From contig NC_077240.1 in assembly GCF_947179165.1 (NCBI RefSeq), positions 79,992,001 through 80,056,000 on the forward strand: 64,000 bases of DNA, read 5' to 3'. The position numbers and the translations under genes were made by a program. The notes beneath the pieces are model-generated. The model saw nothing but the letters and a program-made list of their open reading frames with translations, made no database searches and was not told the origin of the DNA. Positions 1 through 11,760 of this stretch are shown here, piece after piece (positions within the stretch are counted from its first letter, which is position 1; each line of letters begins with the position of its first letter). This DNA comes from Solanum dulcamara (lineage: Eukaryota > Streptophyta > Magnoliopsida > Solanales > Solanaceae).

Positions 1-150
1 TCATGCTTAGATTACATTCATTTTGAGTCAAGGGTCTATTGTAAATAGTCTCTCTATCCCATAAAGTGTTAGGCAAGGGTAAGGTCGGCATACATTCTAC
101 CCTCCCTAGACCCACTTGTGGGATTAACATTGGGTATGTTGTTGTTGTTG
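1..150 (+). repeat. SINE-like / RTE LINE 3'-tail copy
   Basis: The stretch holds the landmarks AAGGGTCTATTG, a degenerate GGTAAGGTCGGCATAC, CTACCCTCCCTAGACCC, ACTTGTGGGATT and GGGTATG followed by (TTG)n. The same order recurs in about ten places here and forms the 3' end of two LINE copies at 9333-9926 and 35160-36450. It is therefore a short retroposed tail, either a TS-type SINE or a severely 5'-truncated LINE; the sequence alone does not separate the two. Confidence 0.75.
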
Positions 151-473
151 TATTGAGATCGCTATAACACCTCTGATAACTTGTATATATAATTTGACAA
201 ATCAAAGACCTAAGTTCAAGCTGAAATACAAATAATGTGAGCACCAATTCTCCACCAATCTTCACAATCTTGTTTCTTCAAATACGAAAATGCCTTTTGT
301 ACAGCTCAGTTCCTGATCAACTTGCATTGCTGTGGTTCACTAACAGCTGCATCTATGAACTCTGATTTTCTACTACAACTGCTATAAAAACCTTAACTAC
401 AGAAGATGCTCCTAAACAGACATAAAACTCAAAACAAACATTTAAAAATGCAAACACCCTAATGCCAGTGTTA

Positions 474-746
474 TAGCATGTATGGCCAAGTACTTTAGAA
501 GATTAACAGTTTGTGTTTGGGAAATTAATTTGAAAAGCACTTTTGTCAATATTAGAGCAACAATTTGTGCTTGACCAAGGTTCCAAAAGTACTTCCGGGG
601 AAAAAACATTTTTTTCAGCTTCTACTGCTAGTCACAAACACTTAATTTTTCCCTAAAAGCTTGGTCAAACATCTCAACTCTCTAAAATTAGCACTTCAAA
701 AAAAAAGCACTTTTGGCTTCCCAGAAGCTTGGCTGCCAAACATGCT
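474..746. mobile_element. MITE-like element with imperfect TIRs
   Basis: The left end reads GCATGTATGGCCAAGTACTT and the right end reads CTTGGCTGCCAAACATGC, which are imperfect inverse complements. The interior has inverted blocks such as GAAAAGCACTTTTG and AAAAGCACTTTTGGC. About 270 bp long and without coding capacity, it looks like a non-autonomous DNA transposon. I could not fix the target duplication. Confidence 0.5.
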
Positions 747-902
747 AAAAATCTAGTATGCATACATAGTTCCTTTTTTGTTGTTTGTTTTCTTTTTCCC
801 CAAAGTTAACATAGGAAACAACTCTTCATGAACAGATGGGGATATTAAGATAGTCTGTGGCATCCATCAACTAATCCTCATCAAACAGATTGTAATATCA
901 GA

Positions 903-1860
903 AACTGAACTTCCCACTTTCCTCAAACCTAAATGAAACAAAATCCACAACATTAAAACTTTGATTTTCCATACCAAACCCCCAAACCATTTCACACAGA
1001 AAGGAAACAGCATATTTTGGAATAGCACAAGATAACAACATAATCATCAACAACATACCCAGCGTAATCCCACAAATGGAGTCTGGGGAGGGTAGAGTAT
1101 AAGCAAACCTTACTCCTACCTTGTGGAGGTAGAGAGGTTGTTTCCAAAAGACCCTCGACTCAAGTGCAGCAAATCAAAGTATTCATGCATGTCAATTTAT
1201 AAGGAAAGCAGTATAGAGCATTCAGGGGGAAAAAATGAAATAATGCAAAACTGAAACACAGTAGACAACAAATGGTAATAGATATCAAAAGCAAGAAACT
1301 ACATGTATAGGCTAATAGTACGCCAGACAAGGTGCTTCCAGACTCCCACCAAGCCTAATCCCACCAAAAAGCAAGTCAAAGCTCAACTACCTACTAATAT
1401 TCTACCCTAATCCGCAACCTCCATACTCTCTTATCTTAGGTCATGTCCTCGATAAGTCAAAGCTAAATAGCACAAGAACAAAGGGGGAAAATTGAATCTT
1501 GACTTTACAAATATAAAAGAGGAAGAAAAATATTGACAACAACAAACCACCCATAACCAAAGATACCTTAAATATCAAAAACCCATGTCACATTCTTACT
1601 AAGAAGGAGATGCAAAAACTCAAGAGATTCACTTGAACTGAACTTTCCACTTTCCTCAAAAAATAAAGGAACAAAATCTACCACATCCAAACTTTCACTT
1701 TTACCTTCATTTTCCAAAATCAAACTACCAAACCATTTCACACAGAAAGGAAACAACAGATTTAACAATAGCACAAGAACCAAAACTGAATCTTTAAAAT
1801 GTATAACAATAAACCACCCATAACCCCCCAAAGAAAACCTTAAATATCAAAACCCCATGT
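903..1860 (-). repeat. Duplicated blocks in a presumed leader intron
   Basis: A block near 903-1012 (GAACTTCCCACTTTCCTCAAA ... CATTTCACACAGAAAGGAAAC) is repeated, diverged, at about 1635-1761. A second block, ACCACCCATAACC ... ACCTTAAATATCAAAA ... CCCATGTC, occurs at about 1545-1588 and 1810-1860. The arrangement suggests tandem segmental duplications. They lie left of the presumed leader exon near 1.95 kb. No convincing protein is encoded. Confidence 0.6.
1036..1155 (-). repeat. SINE-like / LINE-tail copy, minus strand
   Basis: Read on the minus strand, this carries the same markers as the other tail copies: GAGGGTCTTTTGGAAACA, ACCTCTCTACC, AAGG...TTTGCTTATACTCTACCCTCCCCAGACTCC, a GTGGGATTACGCTGGGTATG core and a GTTGTTG tail. 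It splits the duplicated blocks around it. Confidence 0.75.
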
Positions 1861-1933
1861 CTTTTTTTGCACCAAAACGCAGGAAAAAAAACACATTTTT
1901 ACCCAAAAAATAAAAAAAGAGATGAATAAACCT

Positions 1934-2075
1934 CAAGAGAATCGCTAGAAATGTACTCTGCAGTTTTCGGATTGCGAAATGAGCTGATAGAGGAATCTTG
2001 TTTGAGAATTGAAGCCTGAATGATGGATGAGTAAAGAGTAAAGGACTTTGGGTTTTGTTGGTTTGCGGGGCGGAG
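1934..2075 (-). other. Possible 5'-UTR exon of a gene running off the left edge
   Basis: On the minus strand a GC-richer stretch (cccgccccctccgccc near 2080) is followed by a leader-like sequence. That ends in a plausible donor, CTCTTGAG followed by GTTTATTC, near 1943. Everything to the left looks intronic. This would be the non-coding first exon of a gene whose coding part lies left of position 1. It is an inference only: no start codon or protein is visible. Confidence 0.3.
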
Positions 2076-2099
2076 GGGGCGGGGCGCTGGGGTTGAAGG

Positions 2100-3262
2100 A
2101 AGAGGGTTTATGATTCTATTGGTTCCATTATATTTTTATTTTTATAATATGGTGTCATTTTGAGGACCTCGGACCTCAATTAATTTCAAGATATTTATCG
2201 CCTCTCATTAATAATAGGTATCATGTTATTTATAAAAATATATAAAGATTGTGTTGGAGTGATAATTATAGTTTGATTAGAGAGTATTTTTTTTTTCCTC
2301 GTAAAAGTTAAAAGGATAACATCAAATTTACACTTATTTATATTTATTTAGTTATCATTCCATTAATTTTTTTATATTATTCGGATTTTTTTTAATAGTT
2401 TTTGTAAAAATGAATTTTCCTTTTAATTTTCTTCCAAAAGTTTTAACTAAATCAGAAAAAATCGTCGAACTGTGAATACTTATTCGATAGCATTTATGAC
2501 ACTAAAATGCACAATTGGTGAATGTGTAGTTTTAAAGTAAAAAAAATCATTATAACCATAAATTTATACGAACATATAGCCCATATAGCCCAAAGCATCC
2601 CGCGTTCAAGCCGGGGGAAGAAAAGTCACACTACAAAAAGATGTAATGCAAACAATCTATGCTAACAAAAGCATATGTTGTTAATTTCATGATTTTAACT
2701 CGTGACTTATAAGTTACACGGAAATCCTGATAGAGTAAATGAAAGAAAAATTCCATTTCATCCAATAACAAGGGAAATTCAGATCCCTTGAGGAATGGTA
2801 TATAATTCAGTGTACAAGTATCCCACTTTCACAAAGGAGGGTCCATGAAGTGCCATATTCAAAGGAATGTGATACAGACCGTCTACCCTGACACAAGCAT
2901 CACTGACTAATTTCACAGCTAAAACATATGACCTATAGGGCACGCGGAAACAACTTTATAGTTACAAACTGTTATGTATGCAAAGCAAAATTGGTTTTGC
3001 AACATTCATGTTAAGAGTCTATTGAATCATTCTAGTTCATGTAAAATCAGAACATTATGTCAAAGTAGAGATTTTTCAAGGTTTGAATGCGAAGAAAGCA
3101 AACTGCTCAACCAGTATCCACATCTCTACTCTACTTTCATCCTCAAAACTGGAAAAGCTGCTGCTGCTGCTGCGAGGTAGCCATCGGATATGATACTTCA
3201 AAAAAGGAGCAGATTATGGTGAATCAGACAAAAAGTAAGTTCACTTTAAGTTACCACGCGTC
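2100..3262. other. Intergenic DNA and 3' flank of PIG-V
   Basis: From 2100 to about 2600 the DNA is AT-rich with no recognised gene. A short tRNA-like B-box motif (GCGTTCAAGCC near 2600) may be a SINE scrap. From about 2640 to 3262 the sequence is moderately complex and is probably the 3' UTR of the minus-strand PIG-V gene that stops at 3263. Confidence 0.4.
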
Positions 3263-6200
3263 TCAGGTAAAGGGGTAGAAATTAGAGAAGAGCAAACTGC
3301 CGAGCAAGATGTAAGCTACACAATATGTCCAAATAATGTATCCCCATCTCTTGCTAAGACAAGGAGATGCCATGACATACGACCCAAACCAGTAGAGAGG
3401 AGGGCTGGCAGATAAGAATCGTGTTGAAACCTGTCAAAGTGATTGGAAGAGAGTCAGATACAGTTTTGCCCAGCGTGTTAATCTAGGTTAACTGACTTCC
3501 TAACTTGGGATGAAACTAAAAACTTTCAATCAGAGTTGATGCACAAAAGGAAAAAGTGGAGAAGGGAGATAATCATTTTGTGCCAGAGGACAATGTGAGC
3601 ACGAAAGTATAAACTATGTCCGTTACGAGAACATGAAAGAAATTCATCAGCTGAAGAACTCAAGACTCCCCAGAAGAAGTTAAAGTCTGTGTTTAGTTTA
3701 CAAGAACTTTTCCTTCTTTCATTCCCGCACAACATCTTCTAATTTCATATAATTAAAGATTTTGCGTAACGTAATTAGAGTGTGGCAAAGATTTTCTCAC
3801 CATTTTCTCCACAAGAAAAAAAAGAAAAACAGAAAAAACTATTTATTACTCGCAAATCTAATCTTCGACTGAGCAAAGGACTTAAAATAGCTGGAAAGGG
3901 GAAAAGTAGGATATGGAGGCAAAATTCCTTGTTGCAATTACTCCTGAGGTAAAAAGGGGTTAAAAGGGAAGATTGGTTGTATATTTAAGTTAGCTCAACA
4001 TACATTTAGTATTATAAGTGAAAATTCGTAAAAGGAAAAGGGTTGGGAAAATTGAAAATACTAAAGGGAAAGGATTCAGTCCAATTATCCCACCATTATA
4101 CCAAAAGCTAGGTAAATACAATCCTAGTAATCACGTCACTTTAGAAAAGGAAAAGAGGTCATCCAACCTGTACGTGCATGACAAAAAAAGCCATTGCAGC
4201 CATGAACACAAGGTGTAGAATGAAGGGAACAATAATAATTGGTTTGACTCCTGGACTCTCTGATGCTTCATCTTCTGATGGCTGTACCACATAGTTCTCT
4301 TCCCTCACAGCTGGTTTTCGCCGTCTAAGAGAGCCACCTATCACAAGTGAAGTAAACAATGAGCATTGTCTTCACATTACAAAATTTTGAAATTGAGTCC
4401 CTATAAGAATGTGATGAAACATATAATTGGAAAGAGATAAAATCATATTAATTCACAGATAACAATGTACATCTCATTACAAAGTGCAGCAACATGAACA
4501 AGGAGATCATCAGAGCAAGGATTAGAAGTTTAAATCGGATGCAAACATTGAAAGGAAATGCAGGACAAGGAAAACTATAAGTGTGGGCAAGTGTATCCAA
4601 ATTCAATGCATAACCGCACGACATATAAAATGTTCAATCATAAGCAGAGTACCATCTTTGTTATACCGACTAGCAAAATTAAGCAGTACATGATAAAACT
4701 ATAAATCTTTGGGAATGATTTATGTATCAAGCTATACCTTGCCCAGCGTCAGATCTGTTTTCCGATGGAAAGCCAACATTCTTGGAGCCTGCACTTCTCC
4801 CCAAAGGAATGGATGAAGCAGCACTTTCTTTATTTGGAGAGGATTCCCGAAAACCAAGTGAAACAAAAACCTCAGGCCATAGCTTCACATAATGTATGAT
4901 TGTGCAAAGTGCAAGAGATAATATTGGAGATGCAAGAACAAAGTTTGGAATTTGTTTTACTTGAAAATACTTCAAGAAACCCACTCCCCTGAGATAGAAG
5001 AAACAGCAAAGTCAGCCTCTGCTCTTGGCGGCAATCAACATTGATTTGAGATGAGGATACTGGCATTTTACTTTTTACTTTTTATACTTAATCTCTTTTC
5101 TTTTTTTTTTCCTTTCCTTTTTTTGGTGTCAAAGCTAAAATAATGCATGAGAATGATATCCATCAATGAATTCATTACTATCTTGGGTATCACAAATCAG
5201 TTAAAGCAGCAATGAGCATTTACATGAACTTATTTCCTGTCACTACGATCTGGCATCACCTTTCCTCACCAAAGAAATTGAACACAGCTACGCAGGGTAA
5301 CTGGTAGTCACTTGGCCTGACCAATCACCCATGAGAAATTTCCCCTCCTAGATAAATATTCATCGAGGTCGTAGGGGACCACCAGAGCCCCACCCCAAGT
5401 GGCATCTCATATCAAATAGATTGCAAAAAGTTAAAATTCAACTATACCTTAAGAACTTCTGCACAAAAAATTAAGAAAAAAGGTTATTAAAGAATATGAT
5501 GTAAATGGCTAAAAGTGGGAGATTGGAATGTGAGGGAAAGATCAAGGTAGTTTTTAAAATTAGAGCCTTCGTCATTTTAATCATTAATAGAGAATATAGG
5601 GGCAAGGATGGGTCTAAACCTTGAGTAGTTATTCTAGGGAATTATTTCTTTTTTTAAAAACGTGGTGTCCAGGCCAACTTTCGCACATTTTGACTAATTC
5701 TAGGACAGGGAAGAATCACCTAGTTTTTTGTTTCTGCTAGGATTTGAACCTGAGACCTCATGGTTCTCAACCACTACGTCACACCCTTGGATGCAATTTT
5801 ATTATTCTAGGGTATTATGATTTTCTAGAAGTACAAGAAACTAAAAATTGTTCTGGTATTAATATTTCAAAAAAACAATCGTACACCCTAAGTTTCAGCA
5901 CAATAAGATAAACTGTAATGTATTATCTACCAGATCAAATTTAATGTTGAAGCGGCAAGTGAGAGTTTAAAAAGATAGAAAAGGTACCAACATACCAATA
6001 ACGACTTTGAATATAGTTGTAGAGTAAAGGAAGTCTTGCCTTGCACCAAGGCCTCATTTCATCCGAAGTGCCTCCCACACACATATTGTAGTACCCGTAG
6101 GTTTGAAAAGCAATAAATGGGAAAATGATAAATAAGCTACGCAAAGCCCCAGAAAGAAGAACTAGTAAGGTCACCTGGCAACATGTGGAAGATTTAGTCT

Positions 6201-9200
6201 GAGTAATCTCAAACAACCAAAACATCACTTTCTCTAAAGCTATATGATATATTTGTAGAATTCCGAGATGAACAATTGATGCTCAAACAAATGATAGTTC
6301 ACAGTCATGAAAACTATGAAGTAAACATAACGCAAGCCACTGAGACCTAATGTACTCCCTTAGCCCCAATCTATGTCTTTGATCTATATTGGAACATCCC
6401 AAAAAGTTGAGAGATTCTTTTTAACAAATTAGTTTATACAACTCTCACAGAATTCAACAATTTATGCTCTTGTAACTATGAAATATAAAATGCTAAAACA
6501 GTCAAACTAACAACTTAAACACCCATGCTGAGTCAAATAGTGTAACATAATATAGCAAGGAGAGCATTCTCTAAGGAGCATGAGACTCCAAAACAACTTT
6601 GCTCAACCACCATTAAGTTTACAAAGATGGGATATAACAAGTGTATTGGTGATAAGACAGTTCAAACAAAAAGAAGAAAACTGATTTATGAAAAGCAGAG
6701 AGATAGGAGTAGTAAGGCTTTTGAGTTTTAAAAATATTTGAGGGAGATAAAAGAGAGAAAAAAGTGGGTGGAAATGGAGGAAAGTTGACCTTTTATACAT
6801 CAACTTTTCATTGTGATGCAAAAGCATGTACAAATAAGGAATTAATTTCCTTTTTGTCCTTTGCCCAACAAAAAGAGAAAATTTGAAGTCTCTCTCCTCT
6901 GACTTTTTTTTTATACCTCACATTAAAAGCCTCTTGGTCTCAAAGTTGACCTTCTTGAGGTAGAGTAATAACCGTAACTGCTTTAAAGACATGGTTGAAA
7001 AGCCTGACAGGCTCATCTGGTTTTATTTCATGGATGATCCAACCCAGTCCCACTTGAGCCATCATCCATGAGTATATTTTATTACCACTCATGGTATGCC
7101 TGGTTAAATAGAACTCCCTGAAGCCCCTTGGGAAGTAGTGTGCCAACTACAGCTTTCGCAAACTCAGTAAACAGAGCAGCTCAATTTAGTATGAGCCTCT
7201 GCCACTTGTTCATATAGTGAGATTCAATTTAAGAACAATCATACTGTACTAAGCAATGATCCAGAAAAAAAAGTTGCATCAATCAAAGGAAGAACAGCAA
7301 CAGAACAAAACTTACACCAGCATTTTTTCTAACAAAAGCTGCTTTATAGGACCTATGCATTGTCTGGAAACAAATATAGCCAGCACTAAGCACTCCGTTC
7401 GACCTTGCAAATCCAGAGAGAGCAAGCCAAAGTATTGCAATGTTATTTGAACCCTTCATGAGATAATAGATTCCTCCAATGGAACACAAAGCATACATAC
7501 TCTCAGTATATCTGAGAACAGACAGCATAGAACATACTCATATGCAAGTCATCATAATATGAGGTGAATGCAAGGCAAGGCAGAAGAAAATACATTGATG
7601 AGTAGAATATGGAGGCGGGATTAAGGCAAAACAATATTGTAGCTCTCAATGCCACCTCTGAATTCTTCAAGATAATAGTTGAGAGTCTGTGAACCAATAG
7701 CAGAAAGAATGATAAGCAGATTAAGAAAAGGAAATAAATTCATAAAAGTGCAAGGACAATGTGAATCTAGTGTATTTTATATAAGAATCAATATAACATA
7801 TCATTATGAATATGTAAGTATCAATAGTGTAGTTTGTGCAAACAAGGAGAATGACTCTCCAGAACAAGACTCTTGATACGGTAAGCTAATTCTCCTCAAA
7901 CCAAAGAAGCTGACATGAAGGACCAGTATGGGTAGCACTGTGCTGGATTTCAGCAAAAAGGCTACTAAAGTTGAGCTAACAGACAGCCATTAAGATGATA
8001 AACCACAAAGTTAATTCGATCAAAAAGATCTGACAATTTATATACTAGAAACCACAAAAGAAGCATGAGGTTCCCCTATTTTTATGCAACTTCTAGACAA
8101 TGTATCCAACGCGCTCCTTTTGATAATGATATAATGTCTAAATGTTAGTCCAGAAGGTAGTGACCATGAAATCTAATTTGCCCCAGAAGTGGGAATTGGG
8201 TTCTATAGACCCCAAAAAGGCACAACAAAGATTCAAAAAAAAAATCTTGAAAAGGTAAGTAAACATTAAGGATTTAAAACTTATAAGTTAAAAAAAGGGC
8301 AGCCCGGTGCACTAAAGCTCCCGCTATACGCGGAGTCCGGGGAAGGGCCTGACCACAAGGGTCTATTGTACGCAGCCTTACCTTACATTTCTGTCAGAGG
8401 TTGTTTCCAAGGCTTGAACCCGTGTTAAAACTTGTAAGTTACCAATATAATATTTTCCATGTAATGGTGTAGTGATAAACCTCAATATCACTCTCATTCT
8501 CTCAATCAATCAATCAACAATGACTCAATCCTAAAGTCGGCTAGATGAATCTTCTGTATCAATATCATTCTATTCAAGTCCAATATTCAGCTAATTCATC
8601 ATAGTTAGATAATTTTATGCTGGCCGTCAAAGTTCAATTGAAGAATATAAGAGAAACCATCAAAGGCTATGAGATAGCTCAATAAATACGTATACATCAT
8701 ATCTTCCTTAACACACCTGGCCTTCAAATCATCTCAAAAGCTTGCAGTAAAATACTTGCACAACTTCCAAATCTCATATTTGAGTTTACTGAGATCAAAA
8801 TAATGCCATGATGTTCTCCACGAACAAAATCTCATATAAACTACCCTATAAATTTCAAACTAACTTGCATGAACATTTAAGTTAGAGACATCAATCACTT
8901 CAGTCAAATCTTCTAAAAAATTGTTATATGATAGCGCTACACCAAATAATCCAAATAGAAAATCAAGAACAATGAAACAGATGATCAGGGTGAAGCCATG
9001 TACAGATAAAAATAGTTCTTGCCATATTGCAAAGGACGTCTGAAGTCCCAAAATTGACATCCAGATACATCATTCATGAGCTTATAGCTTTGAAGTTTGA
9101 TAACTTTCTCTATGATTGCTGCTTCAATTGCAAGACATTTATGGGTTTGCCCACTGCAAACCATCTATCACTTCTCCTCAGATTGCCCAAAAAAATCCTT

Positions 9201-11760
9201 TCATGATGTGATGTTCACACATCAAAATTAAAAGGTCAATTATACAGAGATTTAACCAGGCACATGAAAATTCATAGCATTTGAACTATTGCAGACGTTA
9301 AATAATTCATATAACTGTAAACTAAATTGATAATTTATAGGGCAAGGTGGAAATATCCCCCGTGACGGACAAGATGACGGAAGAGAGGTTGAGATGGTTC
9401 GGGCATGTGAGAAGGTGCGCGGATGCGCCAATGAGAAGGTGCGAGAGGTTGGATATAGCAGGGGTTAGGAGAGCAAGAGGTAGGCCGAATAAGAAATGGG
9501 GGAGGTGATTAGATAGGACATGGCACAACTTCAGCTTACTGAGGGCAGGAGCCTAGATAAGAAGGTATGGAGGTCGAATGTTAGGATAGAAGGTTAGCAG
9601 GTACCCGAGCGTTGTCGTTCTTTATGTGGGAGAGGCAGGGGACTAGCCTTATCTCCATTCCTCCTTTTTAGTAGTAGTATTTAGTAGTCGTGTAGTTTCT
9701 TATTCTCCGATATGTACTAATGTTTGTTGTTATTGCTTCATTTGCCTTATATCTTGATAGTTATTGTTGTATTTTCTTGCATCCGTAGTTCGATAACTTC
9801 TCTTTTGAGCCAAGGGTCTATTGGAAACAGTCTACCTACCCCACAAAGGTAAGGGCAAGGTCTGCGTACATCCTACCCTCCCCAGACCCCACTTGTGGGA
9901 CTAAACTGGGTATGTTGTTGTTGTTGTAAACTAAATTGATATTATACTTTTGAAGATATTCCAAAGCATAGGTTCAAATCAATGATAGCGAGATACAACT
10001 AACTGTGATATCAATAAGGGTCTTAAATAAAAGTTTTGGGAGATCTTTCATTTTCCTGCATCAATGGTCAACAATATCTCTTCAAAGTCATAAACTGATT
10101 CCACCGTCAAAATTATATGTACAGCACAATAGTTAAATGTTTTGTATCAATCCAAACTTATCAACTTTCACATACTAAAGTGAAAAATTTAAGAGTCCTT
10201 GCTATCCAGTTCTTGAGATGTTGTGGCATTGAATACTTAAATTAAACCTAGAAATTTCTCCAGTGGCCAGAAAAAGGAACATATTTTCATAAAGAAGTAA
10301 TACTTACTACTGTAAAACAAAATTGGACATTACCTGTAAAGATAAAAAGCAGCCAAAACGAATGCAAAGTTATTAAGCACATAACCAGATAAGCCTAGAA
10401 CAGCTCTCTGTCCAATAAAGGGTATCAATGGGGCAAACACTGCAAAAACAAACATTCCATAACTTTCTCCAATCTAGAAAGTGATAATTAAGATGCTAAC
10501 TTTTCCACAAAAATGTAAAAATGAAAAATAACTGCACAATGAGCATCATTCTTAATGAGCAAGATACAATTTTTAAAGCATGACACGTAACAGATCAATG
10601 ATTTCACATTTTATCTATATCAATACAGTAAAATGCCAATCATGTTGCTTCCATAGTCTCTATTAGAGCCTTTATGTGTAGAAGAATAGTGACACCATAT
10701 GTTTATCAATATCTATACTATGAAATGACAATCCCGTAGCCTACACAATCTCTCTTAGCACTTGTTTGGGAGCGGGGCTGCTTTCAAGAAGTACTCTTTA
10801 AAGTGGTGCTTCTAAAATAGTACTCCTTCCATTTCAATTTGTATGTGTAGTTCTGACTTGGCACCGAGTTTAAGAAAGTAAAGAAGACTTTTGAATTTTG
10901 TGGTCTTAAACTAAAAATATGTAGAATATACTAAAACATCCTTTAATTTTGTGGTTTTAAATATGTCAGGTGGAAAGTTGAAATTAACGAATTGCCTAAA
11001 TAGGAAATAAACATTCTTTTTCAATAAACATTTGATGCAATTAGCTTATAAAGCATTTAAAATTTTCGCATTCATAAAAATAACCATAAAGTACACATTT
11101 TTTTTATGCTTCAATGTGATAACAAAAGCAAATTGCCTTTTGGAACAATGCCTAAAATTTAGGTCCAACAGCAATTTCACAAGCTCCTAAATTTGAGCTA
11201 GTGCAGAAAGATGTACAGAACTTACCCCTACCTCGACGAGGTAGAGAGGTTATTTCCGAAAGAACCTCAGCTTGAGTAACGCACCTCAAGAACAACTAAA
11301 AGGAAAATACAGAAGCATGCTTATAATATGCTAGTATTATTAATCCATAAAATGATTGGAAAAAAAAAAGAGAATTACCGGTTCGTGAAAGCAAAGAGAT
11401 GCAAATCGGAAGCAGAGGCAAAAAGGCATAGGTCTGTTCATATTCATATCCACACTGGGCGATTCGTACAAAGTACACACTATCCCAAACAATGCTATTC
11501 TCGATCGCCGATGCCAATCGCGGGAGGAGAACCGGCGGCGAGTAGGATTTAGAGTAAGAATTTGAACCAGAAAACAAACTGATAATGGAGGTGGTGTTGG
11601 AGAGGCAACTAGGGTTTATCGAAGCGGAGGTATCGTAAGGGCTGAGAAGTGATCGCCATAGAACTATTAAGGAGATTAGAACGAGCCTTGAAATGACGGC
11701 GTATTTGAGAACGAGACGAATGTGGTGATAATGGAGATCGGCGGAGGATTTTCCGGCCAT
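3263..11760 (-). CDS. PIGV: GPI mannosyltransferase 2 (PIG-V), eight exons
   Basis: This encodes a multi-pass ER membrane enzyme of the PIG-V family (GT76). Known members add the second mannose to the GPI-anchor precursor, using dolichol-phosphate mannose. Exons in coding order are 11379-11760, 10334-10439, 7594-7686, 7316-7511, 5996-6174, 4738-4988, 4168-4337 and 3263-3430. Phases fit at every junction and give 514 aa, the usual size (about 490-500). The start is the first ATG (MAGKSSADLH). Residues 17-35 form a membrane segment. The conserved luminal WDSVYF (92-97) and YAFLPLLP (111-118) follow. Later exons hold AVLGLSGYVLNNFAFV, LNPASIFYSS, LSGFARSNG and, near the C terminus, SASPPLYWF. 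The last residues are SNFYPFT. Intron 2 (7687-10333) carries an Au SINE and a LINE, and intron 5 (4989-5995) a SINE. No frame break is seen, so the gene looks functional. Confidence 0.93.
5650..5795 (-). repeat. tRNA-derived SINE in PIG-V intron 5
   Basis: On the minus strand the sequence runs GTGTGACGTAGTGGTTGAG (A-box-like), GGTTCAAATCC (B box) and AGGTGATTCTTCCC, to TTGGCCTGGACACCACG. That layout matches a common Solanaceae SINE type with an RNA polymerase III promoter followed by a family-specific body. It is in the same orientation as the host gene. Confidence 0.65.
8296..8440 (+). repeat. Au SINE in PIG-V intron 2
   Basis: The copy starts GGGCAGCCCGGTGCACTAA, continues AGCTCCCGCTATACGCGGAG, GGGGAAGGGCCTGACCACAA and GGGTCTATTGTACGCAGCC, and ends near GGCTTGAACCCGTG (B box). 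These are hallmarks of the Au SINE family, first described in grasses and also known from Solanaceae. It is antisense to the host gene and truncated after the B box. Confidence 0.85.
9333..9926 (+). mobile_element. 5'-truncated RTE-type LINE in PIG-V intron 2
   Basis: The left part encodes the C-terminal end of an RTE reverse-transcriptase protein (KMTEERLRWFGHVRRCADAP, then GRPNKKW), interrupted by stops. An AT-rich 3' UTR follows, then the tail GAGCCAAGGGTCTATTGGAAACA ... CACTTGTGGGACTAAACTGGGTATG(TTG)n. A 16-17-bp perfect target duplication, containing AAACTAAATTGATA, flanks it (about 9317-9332 and 9926-9942). It is antisense to PIG-V and cannot move by itself. Confidence 0.88.
11215..11283 (-). 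repeat. Truncated SINE/LINE-tail fragment in PIG-V intron 1
   Basis: On the minus strand, GCTGAGGTTCTTTCGGAAATAACCTCTCTACCTCGTCGAGGTAGGGGTAAG matches the middle of the tail family. The (TTG)n end is absent, so this is a degraded fragment. Confidence 0.6.

Noticed and set aside
10820..10960. Stowaway-like end (CTCCTTCCATTTCAATTTGTATG)
   Set aside because: I could not find a matching right-hand TIR within the following 400 bp, so no bounded element is called.
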